DNA of 64,000 nucleotides from Campylobacter sp. RM6914. Lineage in GTDB: Bacteria > Campylobacterota > Campylobacteria > Campylobacterales > Campylobacteraceae. This document shows, piece after piece, positions 49,790 through 57,416 of this stretch (the stretch's first letter is position 1; the number at the start of each line of letters is the position of its first letter). The stretch spans positions 1,488,001-1,552,000 of the forward strand of contig NZ_CP012545.1 of the NCBI RefSeq assembly GCF_004803835.1. Reading direction: 5' to 3'. The translations under genes and the position numbers were made by a program. The notes below the pieces were generated by a model. That model searched no databases. It was not told the DNA's origin and was given only the letters and a program-made list of their open reading frames with translations.

Positions 49790-50929
49790 GTGGATAAAAT
49801 TTATGACGTTTTAATCATCGGTGCAGGCGCTTCAGGGCTCTTTCTAGCAGCAAATTTAAAAGCAAAAAACGTAGCTATCCTTGAGAAAAATCCATCCGCC
49901 GGAAATAAAATTTTAACCAGTGGCGGAGGTCGTTGTAATATCACAAATAGGCACATCAGCGAGCAAAACTACCTTACAGATGGTAAATTTATAAAAAAAG
50001 CCTTGAATGCGTTTAAGTTTAATGATGTTTTAGACTTTTTTAAAAATATCGAATTTAAAGAGCAAAAAGAGTCGCAGTTTTTTACAAAAAGCTCTTCCAA
50101 AAGTGTTTTAAACACGCTTTTACAAAAGATAAATGCTAAAATTTTTTACAACACCGAGGTTATAAACGCTAGTAAAAACGGTGAAATTTTTGAAATTTTA
50201 TCAACAAAGGGCGAGAAATTTTATGCCGTAAATTTAGTCGTAGCAACCGGGGGTATAAGCTATAAAAGGCTTGGAGTAAGCGATATAGGGCTTAAAATCG
50301 CACAAAATTTCGGGCTCAAAACGATAAATTTCTCCCCTGCCCTAGTTGGCTTTAGCGTTCAAAAAAGCGAATTTTGGTTTAAAGAACTAAGCGGAATTAG
50401 CCTAAATGCTAAAATGTCTGTAGGTGATAAAAATTTACAAGGCGACATACTTTTTACACACAAAGGTATTAGCGGTCCTTGCGTGCTTAACGCCTCACTT
50501 TTTTGGCAAAAGGGGACAATTAGTATAAATTTCTTACCAAATTTCGAGCCTAAGAATTTAACCCAAGGCAAAAAACAACTAACAAGCGTCCTGCCTTTGC
50601 CAAAGAGATTTGTGCTTGAATTTCTACGTCAAAACAACATACAAGACGCTGCTTTTAGCGAATATAGCAATGATGAAAAGGCTAAAATTTTAGAGCTTTT
50701 TAACTATCGTTTCGCACCTGCCGGGACATTTGGATTTGACAAAGCAGAAGTGTCTAAAGGTGGGGTTACTACTGCACAAATTGATGAAAATTTCCAGAGC
50801 AAGGATATTAAAAATTTATACTTTATCGGCGAAGTTTTAGACGTTACCGGCATGCTTGGCGGTTATAATCTCCACTTTGCTTTCACAAGTGCCAAAATCG
50901 TCTCAAACGCGCTTAATAAGGTATATTAA
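49790..50929 (+). CDS. HI0933-family NAD(P)/FAD-dependent oxidoreductase
   Basis: 379 residues from GTG 49790. The FAD-binding Rossmann motif is VLIIGAGASGLFLAANL, followed by NPSAGNKILTSGGGRCNITN, the BaiN/YhiN (HI0933) signature, and a C-terminal FIGEVLDVTGMLGGYNLHFAF. Members are conserved flavoproteins, some reducing steroid or cinnamoyl substrates; the role in Campylobacter is unknown. The start follows the MFS stop by 15 bp. The barnase-type gene begins 10 bp after it, so the three genes could share a transcript. Confidence 0.88.
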   Translation: MDKIYDVLIIGAGASGLFLAANLKAKNVAILEKNPSAGNKILTSGGGRCNITNRHISEQNYLTDGKFIKKALNAFKFNDVLDFFKNIEFKEQKESQFFTKSSSKSVLNTLLQKINAKIFYNTEVINASKNGEIFEILSTKGEKFYAVNLVVATGGISYKRLGVSDIGLKIAQNFGLKTINFSPALVGFSVQKSEFWFKELSGISLNAKMSVGDKNLQGDILFTHKGISGPCVLNASLFWQKGTISINFLPNFEPKNLTQGKKQLTSVLPLPKRFVLEFLRQNNIQDAAFSEYSNDEKAKILELFNYRFAPAGTFGFDKAEVSKGGVTTAQIDENFQSKDIKNLYFIGEVLDVTGMLGGYNLHFAFTSAKIVSNALNKVY

Positions 50930-50939
50930 CGGAATTCAA

Positions 50940-51401
50940 ATGAACAAAAAAACGATTTTATCTCTTGTATTTTTACTTGCGGTATCTATAAATTTCTTTA
51001 TAAATCAACCAAGCAACACGCCAAACCAAATCCAACAAACACAGATAAATATCGATAAAAACGGTGTTTATACAAGCAAAAAAGAAGTTGCTAGCTATGT
51101 CTTTTACTACAAACATCTTCCAAATAACTACATAACTAAAAAAGAAGCTTTAAAGCTTGGTTGGCAGGCAAACAAAGGCAACCTATGGGAAGTGGCCAAA
51201 GGTAAAAGTATCGGTGGAGATGTTTTTAGAAATTTTGAAAGAAAACTTCCCGAGGCAAAAGGTCGTATATGGCGCGAGGCGGATATCGACTACAAAGGCG
51301 GCAAGCGTGGCGCAAAACGCATAGTATTTTCAAACGACGGGCTGATATTTTATACCGCCGATCATTATGAGAGCTTTGAACAAGTAAAAAATGAAAAGTA
51401 A
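50940..51401 (+). CDS. Secreted barnase-family ribonuclease
   Basis: 153 residues from ATG 50940. After a signal peptide or membrane anchor (residues ~5-22, TILSLVFLLAVSINFFI) and a short linker, residues ~48-150 match Bacillus barnase without a gap: KHLPNNYITKKEALKLGW, GKSIGGDVF, GRIWREADIDY, and FYTADHYESF. All catalytic residues are kept: Lys67, Glu113, Arg123, Arg127, His142 (barnase K27, E73, R83, R87, H102, constant offset 40). It should be an active guanyl-preferring RNase exported from the cytoplasm. The last 11 bp overlap the barstar-like gene. A reading from 50856 would lie in the previous gene. Role (competition, scavenging) is inference. Confidence 0.92.
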   Translation: MNKKTILSLVFLLAVSINFFINQPSNTPNQIQQTQINIDKNGVYTSKKEVASYVFYYKHLPNNYITKKEALKLGWQANKGNLWEVAKGKSIGGDVFRNFERKLPEAKGRIWREADIDYKGGKRGAKRIVFSNDGLIFYTADHYESFEQVKNEK

Positions 51402-51690
51402 AGCTTCAAAACACACAAGATACGTCATCGACGCTAGTAAGATAACAGACAAACAAAGCTTACTATCTTGTATTCAAGTCGCTTTCTTTCCACATCTTAA
51501 TGAATGCGCTAAAAATTTAGACGCGTTTTGGGATGAGTTAAACTCTTTGCGAAACGGTAAAATTTTAATAAAAAACGCACAAATTTTACTCAACACCAAA
51601 GATGACTTTGCACAAAATATGCTTACCTTTTTAAATGCCTTAAAAGATGAGGGCTGGAAGATAAAATTTAAAGAGGCAAAAGACGCTTGA
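51391..51690 (+). CDS. Barstar-family RNase inhibitor
   Basis: 99 residues. The barstar helix 2 motif is present as KNLDAFWDELNSL (residues 41-53), keeping the contacts Asp44, Trp47 and Asp48 (barstar D35, W38, D39), and the C-terminal strand-helix ends LKDEGWKIKF. Barstar Tyr29 and Glu76 appear replaced (Glu38 and Ala), and the N-terminus is ~9 residues longer. No signal peptide, so it stays in the cytoplasm to block unexported RNase. It overlaps the barnase gene by 11 bp with no SD of its own, pointing to coupled translation. Confidence 0.85.
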   Translation: MKSKASKHTRYVIDASKITDKQSLLSCIQVAFFPHLNECAKNLDAFWDELNSLRNGKILIKNAQILLNTKDDFAQNMLTFLNALKDEGWKIKFKEAKDA

Positions 51691-51735
51691 TGTTTGCATT
51701 TACCTCTCAATGCTAGTTTAAAACCCAAAGCCGAT

Positions 51736-52932
51736 CTAAACCATCCTTAAAATTTCAACAACCTCGCCTTTAGCGATAAATTCCGTCTCTTTTGGCACTA
51801 TCAAAAGTGCGGCTTCGTTGGTTAGGTTATTTACTATCGCGGAGCTTCCTAGCTTTTTACCGTCTAAATTTGCATAAATTTTACCATCTCTCACACTTAA
51901 ATTTACAGCCGTAAATTCTAAAAATGGCGAACGTTTCGTGTAGTCTTCATCAAGTATCGCCGTTAGTTTTGGCTCGCTTACACCAAACCAAGCATTAAGC
52001 AAGACGCGCACGTAAAGCACGCACATAACCATCGCCGAGTAAGGAAAACCAGGAAGTGCAAATATGTATTTATCGCCTGAAGTAGCGACTTTTATATGAC
52101 GTCCCGGTTTTATGCCCGCCCCATCTATAATGATATTAAAATTATCTTTTAGTGCCGCCTTTACAAAGTCATAGTCCCCCATACTAACGCCACCTGTAGT
52201 AATTAACACGTCAGCACTCTTAAGAGCGTTTACTATGGCTTCTTGCACGAGTTCTTTTTTATCGCGAACTATCTCGCAAACTATCGGCTCAGCTCCCATT
52301 TTTTGCATCATCATGGCCAAGGCGATATGGTTTGAACTTCTAATTTGTGCCGGATTTTCAAGTGCTTCACCAAGGTCTTTTATCTCGCTTCCGGTTGCAA
52401 GTATCGCGACTCTAGGACGGATAAAAACGCTTACATGAAATTCTCCAAGCTCGGCAAGAAGAGCGATCTCGGCATAACCTAGCTTAGCGCCTTTTTTGAT
52501 TAAAATTTCTCCTTTTTTATAGCTTTCGCCTATTTCACGCACGGCAAAACCCTTTGGTACTTGTTTTTTGATTAAAATTTTATTGCCGTTTATTTCGACG
52601 TTTTCAACCGGTATAAGCGTGTCTGTCCCTTCGCTCATAAGCGAGCCAGTAAAAGTTTTTATGCATTCATTTTCATTTATAACTAGCCCTTTATCGGTAC
52701 CTGCGGGCAAATCAGTCGTTAAATTTAGTTCACTTAAATTTTGACTCCATTTAAAGGCGTAGCCGTCCATTGCCGAAAGCTCTCTTGAGGGATAGTTGTC
52801 TTTTGCGACTATATCGACGGCTATATAGCGGTCAAGCGCTTGCGTAATGGCTACTTTTTGCACATTACTCCAAGGCTTTATCGTTGATCTTAAAATTTCT
52901 AGCGTATCTTCATATTTTGCCCATTGTTTCAC
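51736..52932 (-). CDS. moeA: Molybdopterin molybdenumtransferase MoeA
   Basis: 398 residues. MoeA inserts molybdate into adenylylated molybdopterin. Seen: the N-terminal ELSAMDGYAF, VEIGNK-like strands, AILATGSEI, ITTGGVSMGDYDFVK (MoCF-binding core) and FALPGFPYSAMVMCVLYV. The C-terminal barrel domain is complete. Start GTG 52932 with AGGAG upstream. It is convergent with the barstar gene and divergent from yedE. Confidence 0.95.
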   Translation of the reverse strand: MKQWAKYEDTLEILRSTIKPWSNVQKVAITQALDRYIAVDIVAKDNYPSRELSAMDGYAFKWSQNLSELNLTTDLPAGTDKGLVINENECIKTFTGSLMSEGTDTLIPVENVEINGNKILIKKQVPKGFAVREIGESYKKGEILIKKGAKLGYAEIALLAELGEFHVSVFIRPRVAILATGSEIKDLGEALENPAQIRSSNHIALAMMMQKMGAEPIVCEIVRDKKELVQEAIVNALKSADVLITTGGVSMGDYDFVKAALKDNFNIIIDGAGIKPGRHIKVATSGDKYIFALPGFPYSAMVMCVLYVRVLLNAWFGVSEPKLTAILDEDYTKRSPFLEFTAVNLSVRDGKIYANLDGKKLGSSAIVNNLTNEAALLIVPKETEFIAKGEVVEILRMV

Positions 52933-53030
52933 ACTATTCTCCTATTTTAAAACTTTTAAACATGCATCATTGTAACATTTTTGCATTAAATAATCAGTAT
53001 TATTTTATTTGTTTTTTATTTTATTGAGTG

Positions 53031-53036
53031 TAGAAT
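53031..53036 (+). promoter_or_regulatory. Candidate -10 of yedE
   Basis: TAGAAT, 46 bp before ATG 53083, in a 150-bp AT-rich gap between moeA and yedE. AGGAAATTTC is the SD. Confidence 0.35.
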
Positions 53037-53082
53037 TCGACCTTAGAAATCAGGTTGGTTTTATCTTAATTCAGGAAATTTC

Positions 53083-54144
53083 ATGAATAATTTCAAATGG
53101 TATATAGTCGCTGGTGCGGCTTTGGGTGCTTTGGGTTCGCTTTTAGTCTATCTTGGCAATCCAGGAAACATGGGTGTTTGCGCTGCATGCTTCTTAAGAG
53201 ATACGACAGGAGCTCTTGGTTTTCACAATGTAGCCACATTGCAATATCTAAGACCGGAGATCATTGGTCTAATTTTTGGCGGATTTTTAGCCAGTGTGTT
53301 TTGGACTAAAGAATTTACACCGACAACCGGTTCATCGCCTTTTACGAGATTTTTCTTAGGCGTTTTTGCAATGATAGGTTGCCTTGTATTTTTAGGTTGT
53401 CCATGGAGAGCATTTTTACGACTTGGTGGCGGAGATATGAGTGCGATAGCCGGATTTTTAGGTATCGCAGTCGGAGTTAGTGCCGGTATCTTCTTTAAAA
53501 AACGTGGATATGCTTTAAACAAGGGCGTAAAAATACAAGCCGCGATAGGAATTTTACCTGTTATCATGGCGGTTATTCTTCTTTTAGCTTTGATTTTTGG
53601 ACTTAAAGTAGGCAACGGTGCGATATTTACTTCCGAAAAAGGTCCTGGTGCTATGCATGCAAGCATACTTGTTTCGCTTGTTGCAAGCGTAATTATCGGC
53701 ATATTTATGCAAAAAAGTAAATTTTGTAGCGTAGGCGCTTTTAGTAAAGCGTTTAGAGGTGATTTTTCGATGTTTTCCGGCATTATTAGCATTATCATTT
53801 TTGCCACAATAGCAAACATTATCTTTGGTCAATACAAATTCGGTTTTGAAGGACAGCCTATCGCGCACAACCAATACATCTGGAACTTTTTGGGCATGAT
53901 GTTGGCAGGTCTTTGCTTTAGCCTAAGCGAGGGTTGCCCTGGTAAACATTTAGTGCAGATGGGAACCGGAAATTTAAGCTCAGTGATCTTTGTTATCGGC
54001 ATGATGGCAGGAGCAGCATTTGCTCACAACTTCATACTTGCAAGTTCACCAAAAGGTATAACGGACGCTGCGCCTTATGCGCTTTTGATCGGTTTTGCTT
54101 TTGCTGTTTATGTTGGAGTATTTAATAAAAAAGTAACAGCCTAA
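53083..54144 (+). CDS. yedE: YedE-family selenium/sulfur transporter
   Basis: 353 residues with ~9-10 membrane helices. YeeE/YedE proteins have conserved Cys in their channel: here MGVCAACFLRD, FLGCPWRAFLRLGGGD, SKFCSVGAFS and SEGCPGKHLVQMGTGN. YedE next to selenium genes is named putative selenium transporter; in C. jejuni the counterpart FdhT is needed for formate dehydrogenase activity. Here it stands alone, ~17 kb from yedF-selD, beside moeA and moaE. A terminator follows. Confidence 0.88.
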   Translation: MNNFKWYIVAGAALGALGSLLVYLGNPGNMGVCAACFLRDTTGALGFHNVATLQYLRPEIIGLIFGGFLASVFWTKEFTPTTGSSPFTRFFLGVFAMIGCLVFLGCPWRAFLRLGGGDMSAIAGFLGIAVGVSAGIFFKKRGYALNKGVKIQAAIGILPVIMAVILLLALIFGLKVGNGAIFTSEKGPGAMHASILVSLVASVIIGIFMQKSKFCSVGAFSKAFRGDFSMFSGIISIIIFATIANIIFGQYKFGFEGQPIAHNQYIWNFLGMMLAGLCFSLSEGCPGKHLVQMGTGNLSSVIFVIGMMAGAAFAHNFILASSPKGITDAAPYALLIGFAFAVYVGVFNKKVTA

Positions 54145-54153
54145 TGGTTAAAG

Positions 54154-54183
54154 ACGGGGTGAAATTTATCACTCCGTTTATCT
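54154..54183 (+). terminator. Intrinsic terminator after yedE
   Basis: ACGGGGTGA-AATTTA-TCACTCCGT forms a 9-bp stem with one G-T pair, followed by TTTATCTT. It lies 9 bp after the yedE stop, between convergent yedE and moaE. Confidence 0.65.
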
Positions 54184-54185
54184 TA

Positions 54186-54620
54186 TCACGCCAAAAGTCC
54201 AGCACCGTTTATCGCCTGAGAGCGATCTTTGGCATAAATTCTCTCGCCATCTATCACATCGTATTTCCAAATCGGTGCATTTGCCTTAAAATCCTCGACA
54301 AATTCATTTATAAGTCTTAATGCAACCTTCCTTTGTGGGCTTACGACACCTGCTATATACGAGCTAGTATGCACTGCCACATCACCTTTTGAGTGAGCAA
54401 AAAGCACAAACGCTCCCTGTTCTGCCGCCCTTTGCTCCCAAGCGTTAAACCATTTTTTCAGTATGGGCTCATACACATCAAAGCTTAGCGCGCTTATGCC
54501 ACCCTCTTCACGCACGATACCAGTAAAGGTAATGAGCGCTCCGCAGTTTTTATCTTTAACATCGTTATACCAACGATTTGTTATCTTGCAAACATCAAGA
54601 CTTCCGTCGTAAAGTTCCAT
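54186..54620 (-). CDS. moaE: Molybdopterin synthase catalytic subunit MoaE
   Basis: 144 residues from ATG 54620. MoaE with MoaD turns cyclic pyranopterin monophosphate into molybdopterin. Seen: GALITFTGIVREEGGISALSF, the Arg-rich HSKGDVAVHTSSYIAGV, and FKANAPIWKYDVIDGERIY whose Lys residues act in catalysis. A reading to 54665 would overlap moaD; the chosen ATG is one base after the moaD stop. Confidence 0.95.
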   Translation of the reverse strand: MELYDGSLDVCKITNRWYNDVKDKNCGALITFTGIVREEGGISALSFDVYEPILKKWFNAWEQRAAEQGAFVLFAHSKGDVAVHTSSYIAGVVSPQRKVALRLINEFVEDFKANAPIWKYDVIDGERIYAKDRSQAINGAGLLA

Positions 54621-54621
54621 C

Positions 54622-54849
54622 TCAACCTCCGCAAATCGGTGGCAATATAGAAATTTTATCGCCATCTTTTAGAGGTGTATCAAGACTTGTTACAACATCG
54701 TCATTAACCGCTACTGCACAAATTTTAAGCCACTCATTTAGCTCAAGCTCGTTGTATTCGCTAAGTTTTTCTTTTACTTCACCCAAATTTGACGCTTGCA
54801 TTTTGATATTTTGAAATTTAATAGGTCCTAAAAATTCAATCTCTACCAT
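54622..54849 (-). CDS. moaD: Molybdopterin synthase sulfur carrier MoaD
   Basis: 75 residues from ATG 54849. Ubiquitin-like fold with the C-terminal ILPPICGG; the Gly-Gly tail is adenylated and thiocarboxylated by MoeB. It starts VEIEFLGPIKF. A longer reading to 54906 would add 19 residues without homology. moaD-moaE is coupled (1-bp gap). Confidence 0.93.
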   Translation of the reverse strand: MVEIEFLGPIKFQNIKMQASNLGEVKEKLSEYNELELNEWLKICAVAVNDDVVTSLDTPLKDGDKISILPPICGG

Positions 54850-55010
54850 ACAAATCCTTAACAATTTTGTCTTCGTTCGTATGATAAAATAAAGGCGATT
54901 AAGCAAAGCTTAACAGCACTTAAACAAGAGATAAATTACAAATTCATATCGTTAAAAACTCCGACATGACGCCTGATAAATATGTAAAGCCATAAATTTA
55001 TATTAACTTT

Positions 55011-55018
55011 GATAAAAT
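55011..55018 (+). promoter_or_regulatory. Candidate extended -10 of nspA
   Basis: GATAAAAT, 28 bp before ATG 55046, the same octamer seen before surE. AAGGAGCC is the SD. Confidence 0.5.
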
Positions 55019-55045
55019 TAAGCTTTGAAAATTTAAGGAGCCAAA

Positions 55046-56260
55046 ATGAAACATATTTTAATCATCGGGGCTGGCGGAGTAAGCCAAGTAGCGACCGTAA
55101 AATGCGCTATGAATAGTGATGTTTTTAGCAAGATAACCCTTGCAAGCCGTACAAAAAGCAAGTGCGATAATATAGCTAAATTTATAAAAGAGCGTTTGGG
55201 TGTCACTATAGATACAGCAAGCATAGACGCTGACGATACGGACGCTGTAGTAGAGCTTATTAAAAAAACGGGTGCAGACCTACTGCTAAATGTGGCACTT
55301 CCATATCAAGACCTAACGCTTATGGAAGCGTGCATGAAAGCTGGTATCCCATACATCGATACCGCAAACTACGAACACCCAGACACTGCTAAATTTGAGT
55401 ATAAACTGCAATGGGCGAAGGATGAAAATTTCAAAAAGGCAAATACAATGGCACTTCTAGGCTCAGGATTTGACCCAGGCGTGACAAACGTATTTTGCGC
55501 CTACGCACAGCAAAATTTATTTGACGAGATTCACGAGATAGATATCCTAGACTGCAACGCAGGCGATCACGGACATGCATTCGCAACAAACTTCAACCCT
55601 GAAATCAACCTACGCGAAGTAAGCTCAAAGGGCAGATACTGGGAAAACGGCAAGTGGATAGAAACTGAGCCTATGGAGATAGGATTTAAGTGGGACTACC
55701 CAAAAGTAGGCGTGAAAGACAGCTACTTACTATACCACGAGGAGCTTGAAAGTCTAGTGCAAAACATCAAAGGACTTAAGCGCATCCGCTTCTTTATGAC
55801 ATTTGGACAAAGCTATCTAACGCATATGAAGTGCCTAGAAAACGTGGGTATGCTACGCATAGACGAAGTCGAGCATAACGGCGTAAAGATCGTGCCTATA
55901 CAGTTTCTAAAGACTCTGCTTCCTGACCCTGCAAGCCTAGGTCCACGCACAAAGGGTAAAACAAATATCGGCTGCGTGATACGCGGACTAAAAGATGGCA
56001 AGGAAAGACAGGTCTATATATATAATGTATGCGACCACGAAGAGTGCTTTAAAGAGACAGGTGCACAGGCGGTGAGCTACACGACAGGTGTGCCAGCGAT
56101 GATAGGCTCACTGATGGTAGCTAAAGGAATTTGGAGTGGCAAAGGTGTGTTTAATATGGAGCAGTTTGACGCGAAACCATTTATGGATGAGCTAAACAAA
56201 CAAGGTCTGCCATGGGAGATCATCGAGATGAACCCAGGCGAGAGATACGAGGTAAAGTAA
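55046..56260 (+). CDS. nspA: Carboxynorspermidine/carboxyspermidine dehydrogenase
   Basis: 404 residues, saccharopine dehydrogenase family. Rossmann start HILIIGAGGVSQVATVKCA, then LNVALPYQDLTLMEACMKAG and YIDTANYEHPD, and GSGFDPGVTNVFCAYA. The enzyme makes carboxyspermidine from aspartate semialdehyde and putrescine with NADPH; nspC at 46085-47227 then decarboxylates it. The pair is not adjacent here. Family naming (carboxynorspermidine synthase versus saccharopine dehydrogenase) rests on the presence of nspC. Confidence 0.88.
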   Translation: MKHILIIGAGGVSQVATVKCAMNSDVFSKITLASRTKSKCDNIAKFIKERLGVTIDTASIDADDTDAVVELIKKTGADLLLNVALPYQDLTLMEACMKAGIPYIDTANYEHPDTAKFEYKLQWAKDENFKKANTMALLGSGFDPGVTNVFCAYAQQNLFDEIHEIDILDCNAGDHGHAFATNFNPEINLREVSSKGRYWENGKWIETEPMEIGFKWDYPKVGVKDSYLLYHEELESLVQNIKGLKRIRFFMTFGQSYLTHMKCLENVGMLRIDEVEHNGVKIVPIQFLKTLLPDPASLGPRTKGKTNIGCVIRGLKDGKERQVYIYNVCDHEECFKETGAQAVSYTTGVPAMIGSLMVAKGIWSGKGVFNMEQFDAKPFMDELNKQGLPWEIIEMNPGERYEVK

Positions 56261-56264
56261 ATTT

Positions 56265-56287
56265 AAGGCGGATTTCCGCCTTTTTTG
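56265..56287 (+). terminator. Intrinsic terminator after nspA
   Basis: AAGGCGG-ATTT-CCGCCTT followed by TTTTTTG: a 7-8-bp GC-rich stem, tiny loop and T-run just after the nspA stop. It lies between convergent nspA and the phosphatase gene. Confidence 0.9.
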
Positions 56288-56289
56288 TT

Positions 56290-56784
56290 TTAAATTTTTT
56301 GCATTAAATACTCAAGTAAGCCTTCGCACGAACGGCTTATATCTTCATAGCATTTTTTAAAATCACGCGTGTAATACGGATCATCGATGATCAAATTCTT
56401 ATGATCGGAAGTGTTTCTGCTTAAATTTTCTGGTGCAAATTCAAGCAGAAATTTTACCTTTTGACTAACATCGTCATGAGTACCAAAAACTCTTTTTAAA
56501 GAGTGCATATTTTCATCATCCATACAAAGGATCAGATCGTGGTTTGCAAAGTCGCAATGCTTTATCTGTGTTGCCTTATGATCTATAAGGGGAATAGAGT
56601 TTTCACGTAAAATTCTAACAGTTTCATAGTATGGAGGCGAGCCGATCTCATCGGTATGCGTAGCTTTTGAGTCCACATAGATTTTATCATCAAGCCCATT
56701 TTGGCTGATTAAATTTTGCATAAATATCTGCGCCATTGGCGAACGGCAAATATTTCCATGGCAAACAAATAAAATTTTTATCAT
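56290..56784 (-). CDS. Low-molecular-weight protein tyrosine phosphatase
   Basis: 164 residues. The catalytic P-loop is VCHGNICRSPMAQ (C-x5-R) at the N-terminus, and IDDPYYT near the C-terminus supplies the general acid Asp. SKATHTDEIGSPPYYET is typical of the family. Length matches. Substrate unknown; LMW-PTPs in bacteria act on tyrosine kinases of capsule systems or on other phosphoproteins. Start ATG 56784. Confidence 0.93.
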   Translation of the reverse strand: MIKILFVCHGNICRSPMAQIFMQNLISQNGLDDKIYVDSKATHTDEIGSPPYYETVRILRENSIPLIDHKATQIKHCDFANHDLILCMDDENMHSLKRVFGTHDDVSQKVKFLLEFAPENLSRNTSDHKNLIIDDPYYTRDFKKCYEDISRSCEGLLEYLMQKI

Positions 56785-56818
56785 TTTTACTTCTTACTCG
56801 GTTTAAATTTAGTCCGTT

Positions 56819-57289
56819 TTAGGCTTGTTTTGAGTTGAAATTTTCAAGCTTCTCTTTGATAATGCTTCTTATCTCATAGATCGATTTTTCATATATATTT
56901 GGCAAACTCGCATCACTCTCACCCGCATGATACATAAGTCCACGGATAAGCTCAAGGTCAAATTTGGCTCGACCAAAACTTACGACTAAAATTTCAACCC
57001 CACTCTTCTTTTCTACGATCTTCGTGTAAACACCTTTTATATCGGCAAAGTAAAATTTAGCCTGCCTGCCTGCCTTTTTTATAACAAACCCGTCATCTTC
57101 TATCAAGATAAAACTCTCTTGAAATATCTTTTTCAAGCAAAACACAGCGCAAATCGCACTCACAACCATAGTAAATATCGCTGAAGCCCTGTAGTCGTAG
57201 TAATAATAAAGCACTCCGCCGATACAAAAAAGTATAAGAGAAGATAAAAGGTTGAGCTTAGCACCCTTTTTGTTTTCTAAAATTTTCAT
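56819..57289 (-). CDS. Hypothetical membrane protein with a PH-like domain
   Basis: 156 residues, family not recognised. Two membrane helices (~15-32 LLSSLILFCIGGVLYYY and ~36-52 SAIFTMVVSAICAVFCL) are followed by a beta-rich stretch (~58-110: SFILIEDDGFVIKKAGRQ, FYFADIKGVYTKIVE) that resembles bacterial PH-like domains, then a helical C-terminus (~120-156). Start ATG 57289; located between cstA and the phosphatase gene on the same strand. No clear partner. Confidence 0.65.
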   Translation of the reverse strand: MKILENKKGAKLNLLSSLILFCIGGVLYYYYDYRASAIFTMVVSAICAVFCLKKIFQESFILIEDDGFVIKKAGRQAKFYFADIKGVYTKIVEKKSGVEILVVSFGRAKFDLELIRGLMYHAGESDASLPNIYEKSIYEIRSIIKEKLENFNSKQA

Positions 57290-57379
57290 AAATGTTCCTT
57301 TTGGTGATTTAAAGGGGTGATTATATCAAAAAATATATGACGTTTAAATTTGATGTTTTATAAGCTAGGAGAAATTTGA

Positions 57380-57409
57380 TCCCAAGGGTGGACCGCTCCA
57401 CTCTTGGGA
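57380..57409 (-). terminator. Long hairpin downstream of the CstA-family gene
   Basis: TCCCAAGGGTGGA-CCGC-TCCACTCTTGGGA, a 13-bp stem with one G-T pair, 8 bp after the stop at 57417. It has no run of T on either side, so it may be a rho-dependent end or mRNA-protecting structure rather than a classical terminator. Confidence 0.55.
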
Positions 57410-57416
57410 CTACATT

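Noticed and set aside
50930-51735. Barnase/barstar pair as part of an integrated mobile element
   Set aside because: No direct repeats, integrase or clear change in base composition at its borders were found; transfer remains possible but unsupported.
53223-53819. Long open frame on the minus strand inside yedE
   Set aside because: It is antisense to a clear membrane transporter, shows low-complexity Pro/Ile composition typical of shadow frames, and has no SD.
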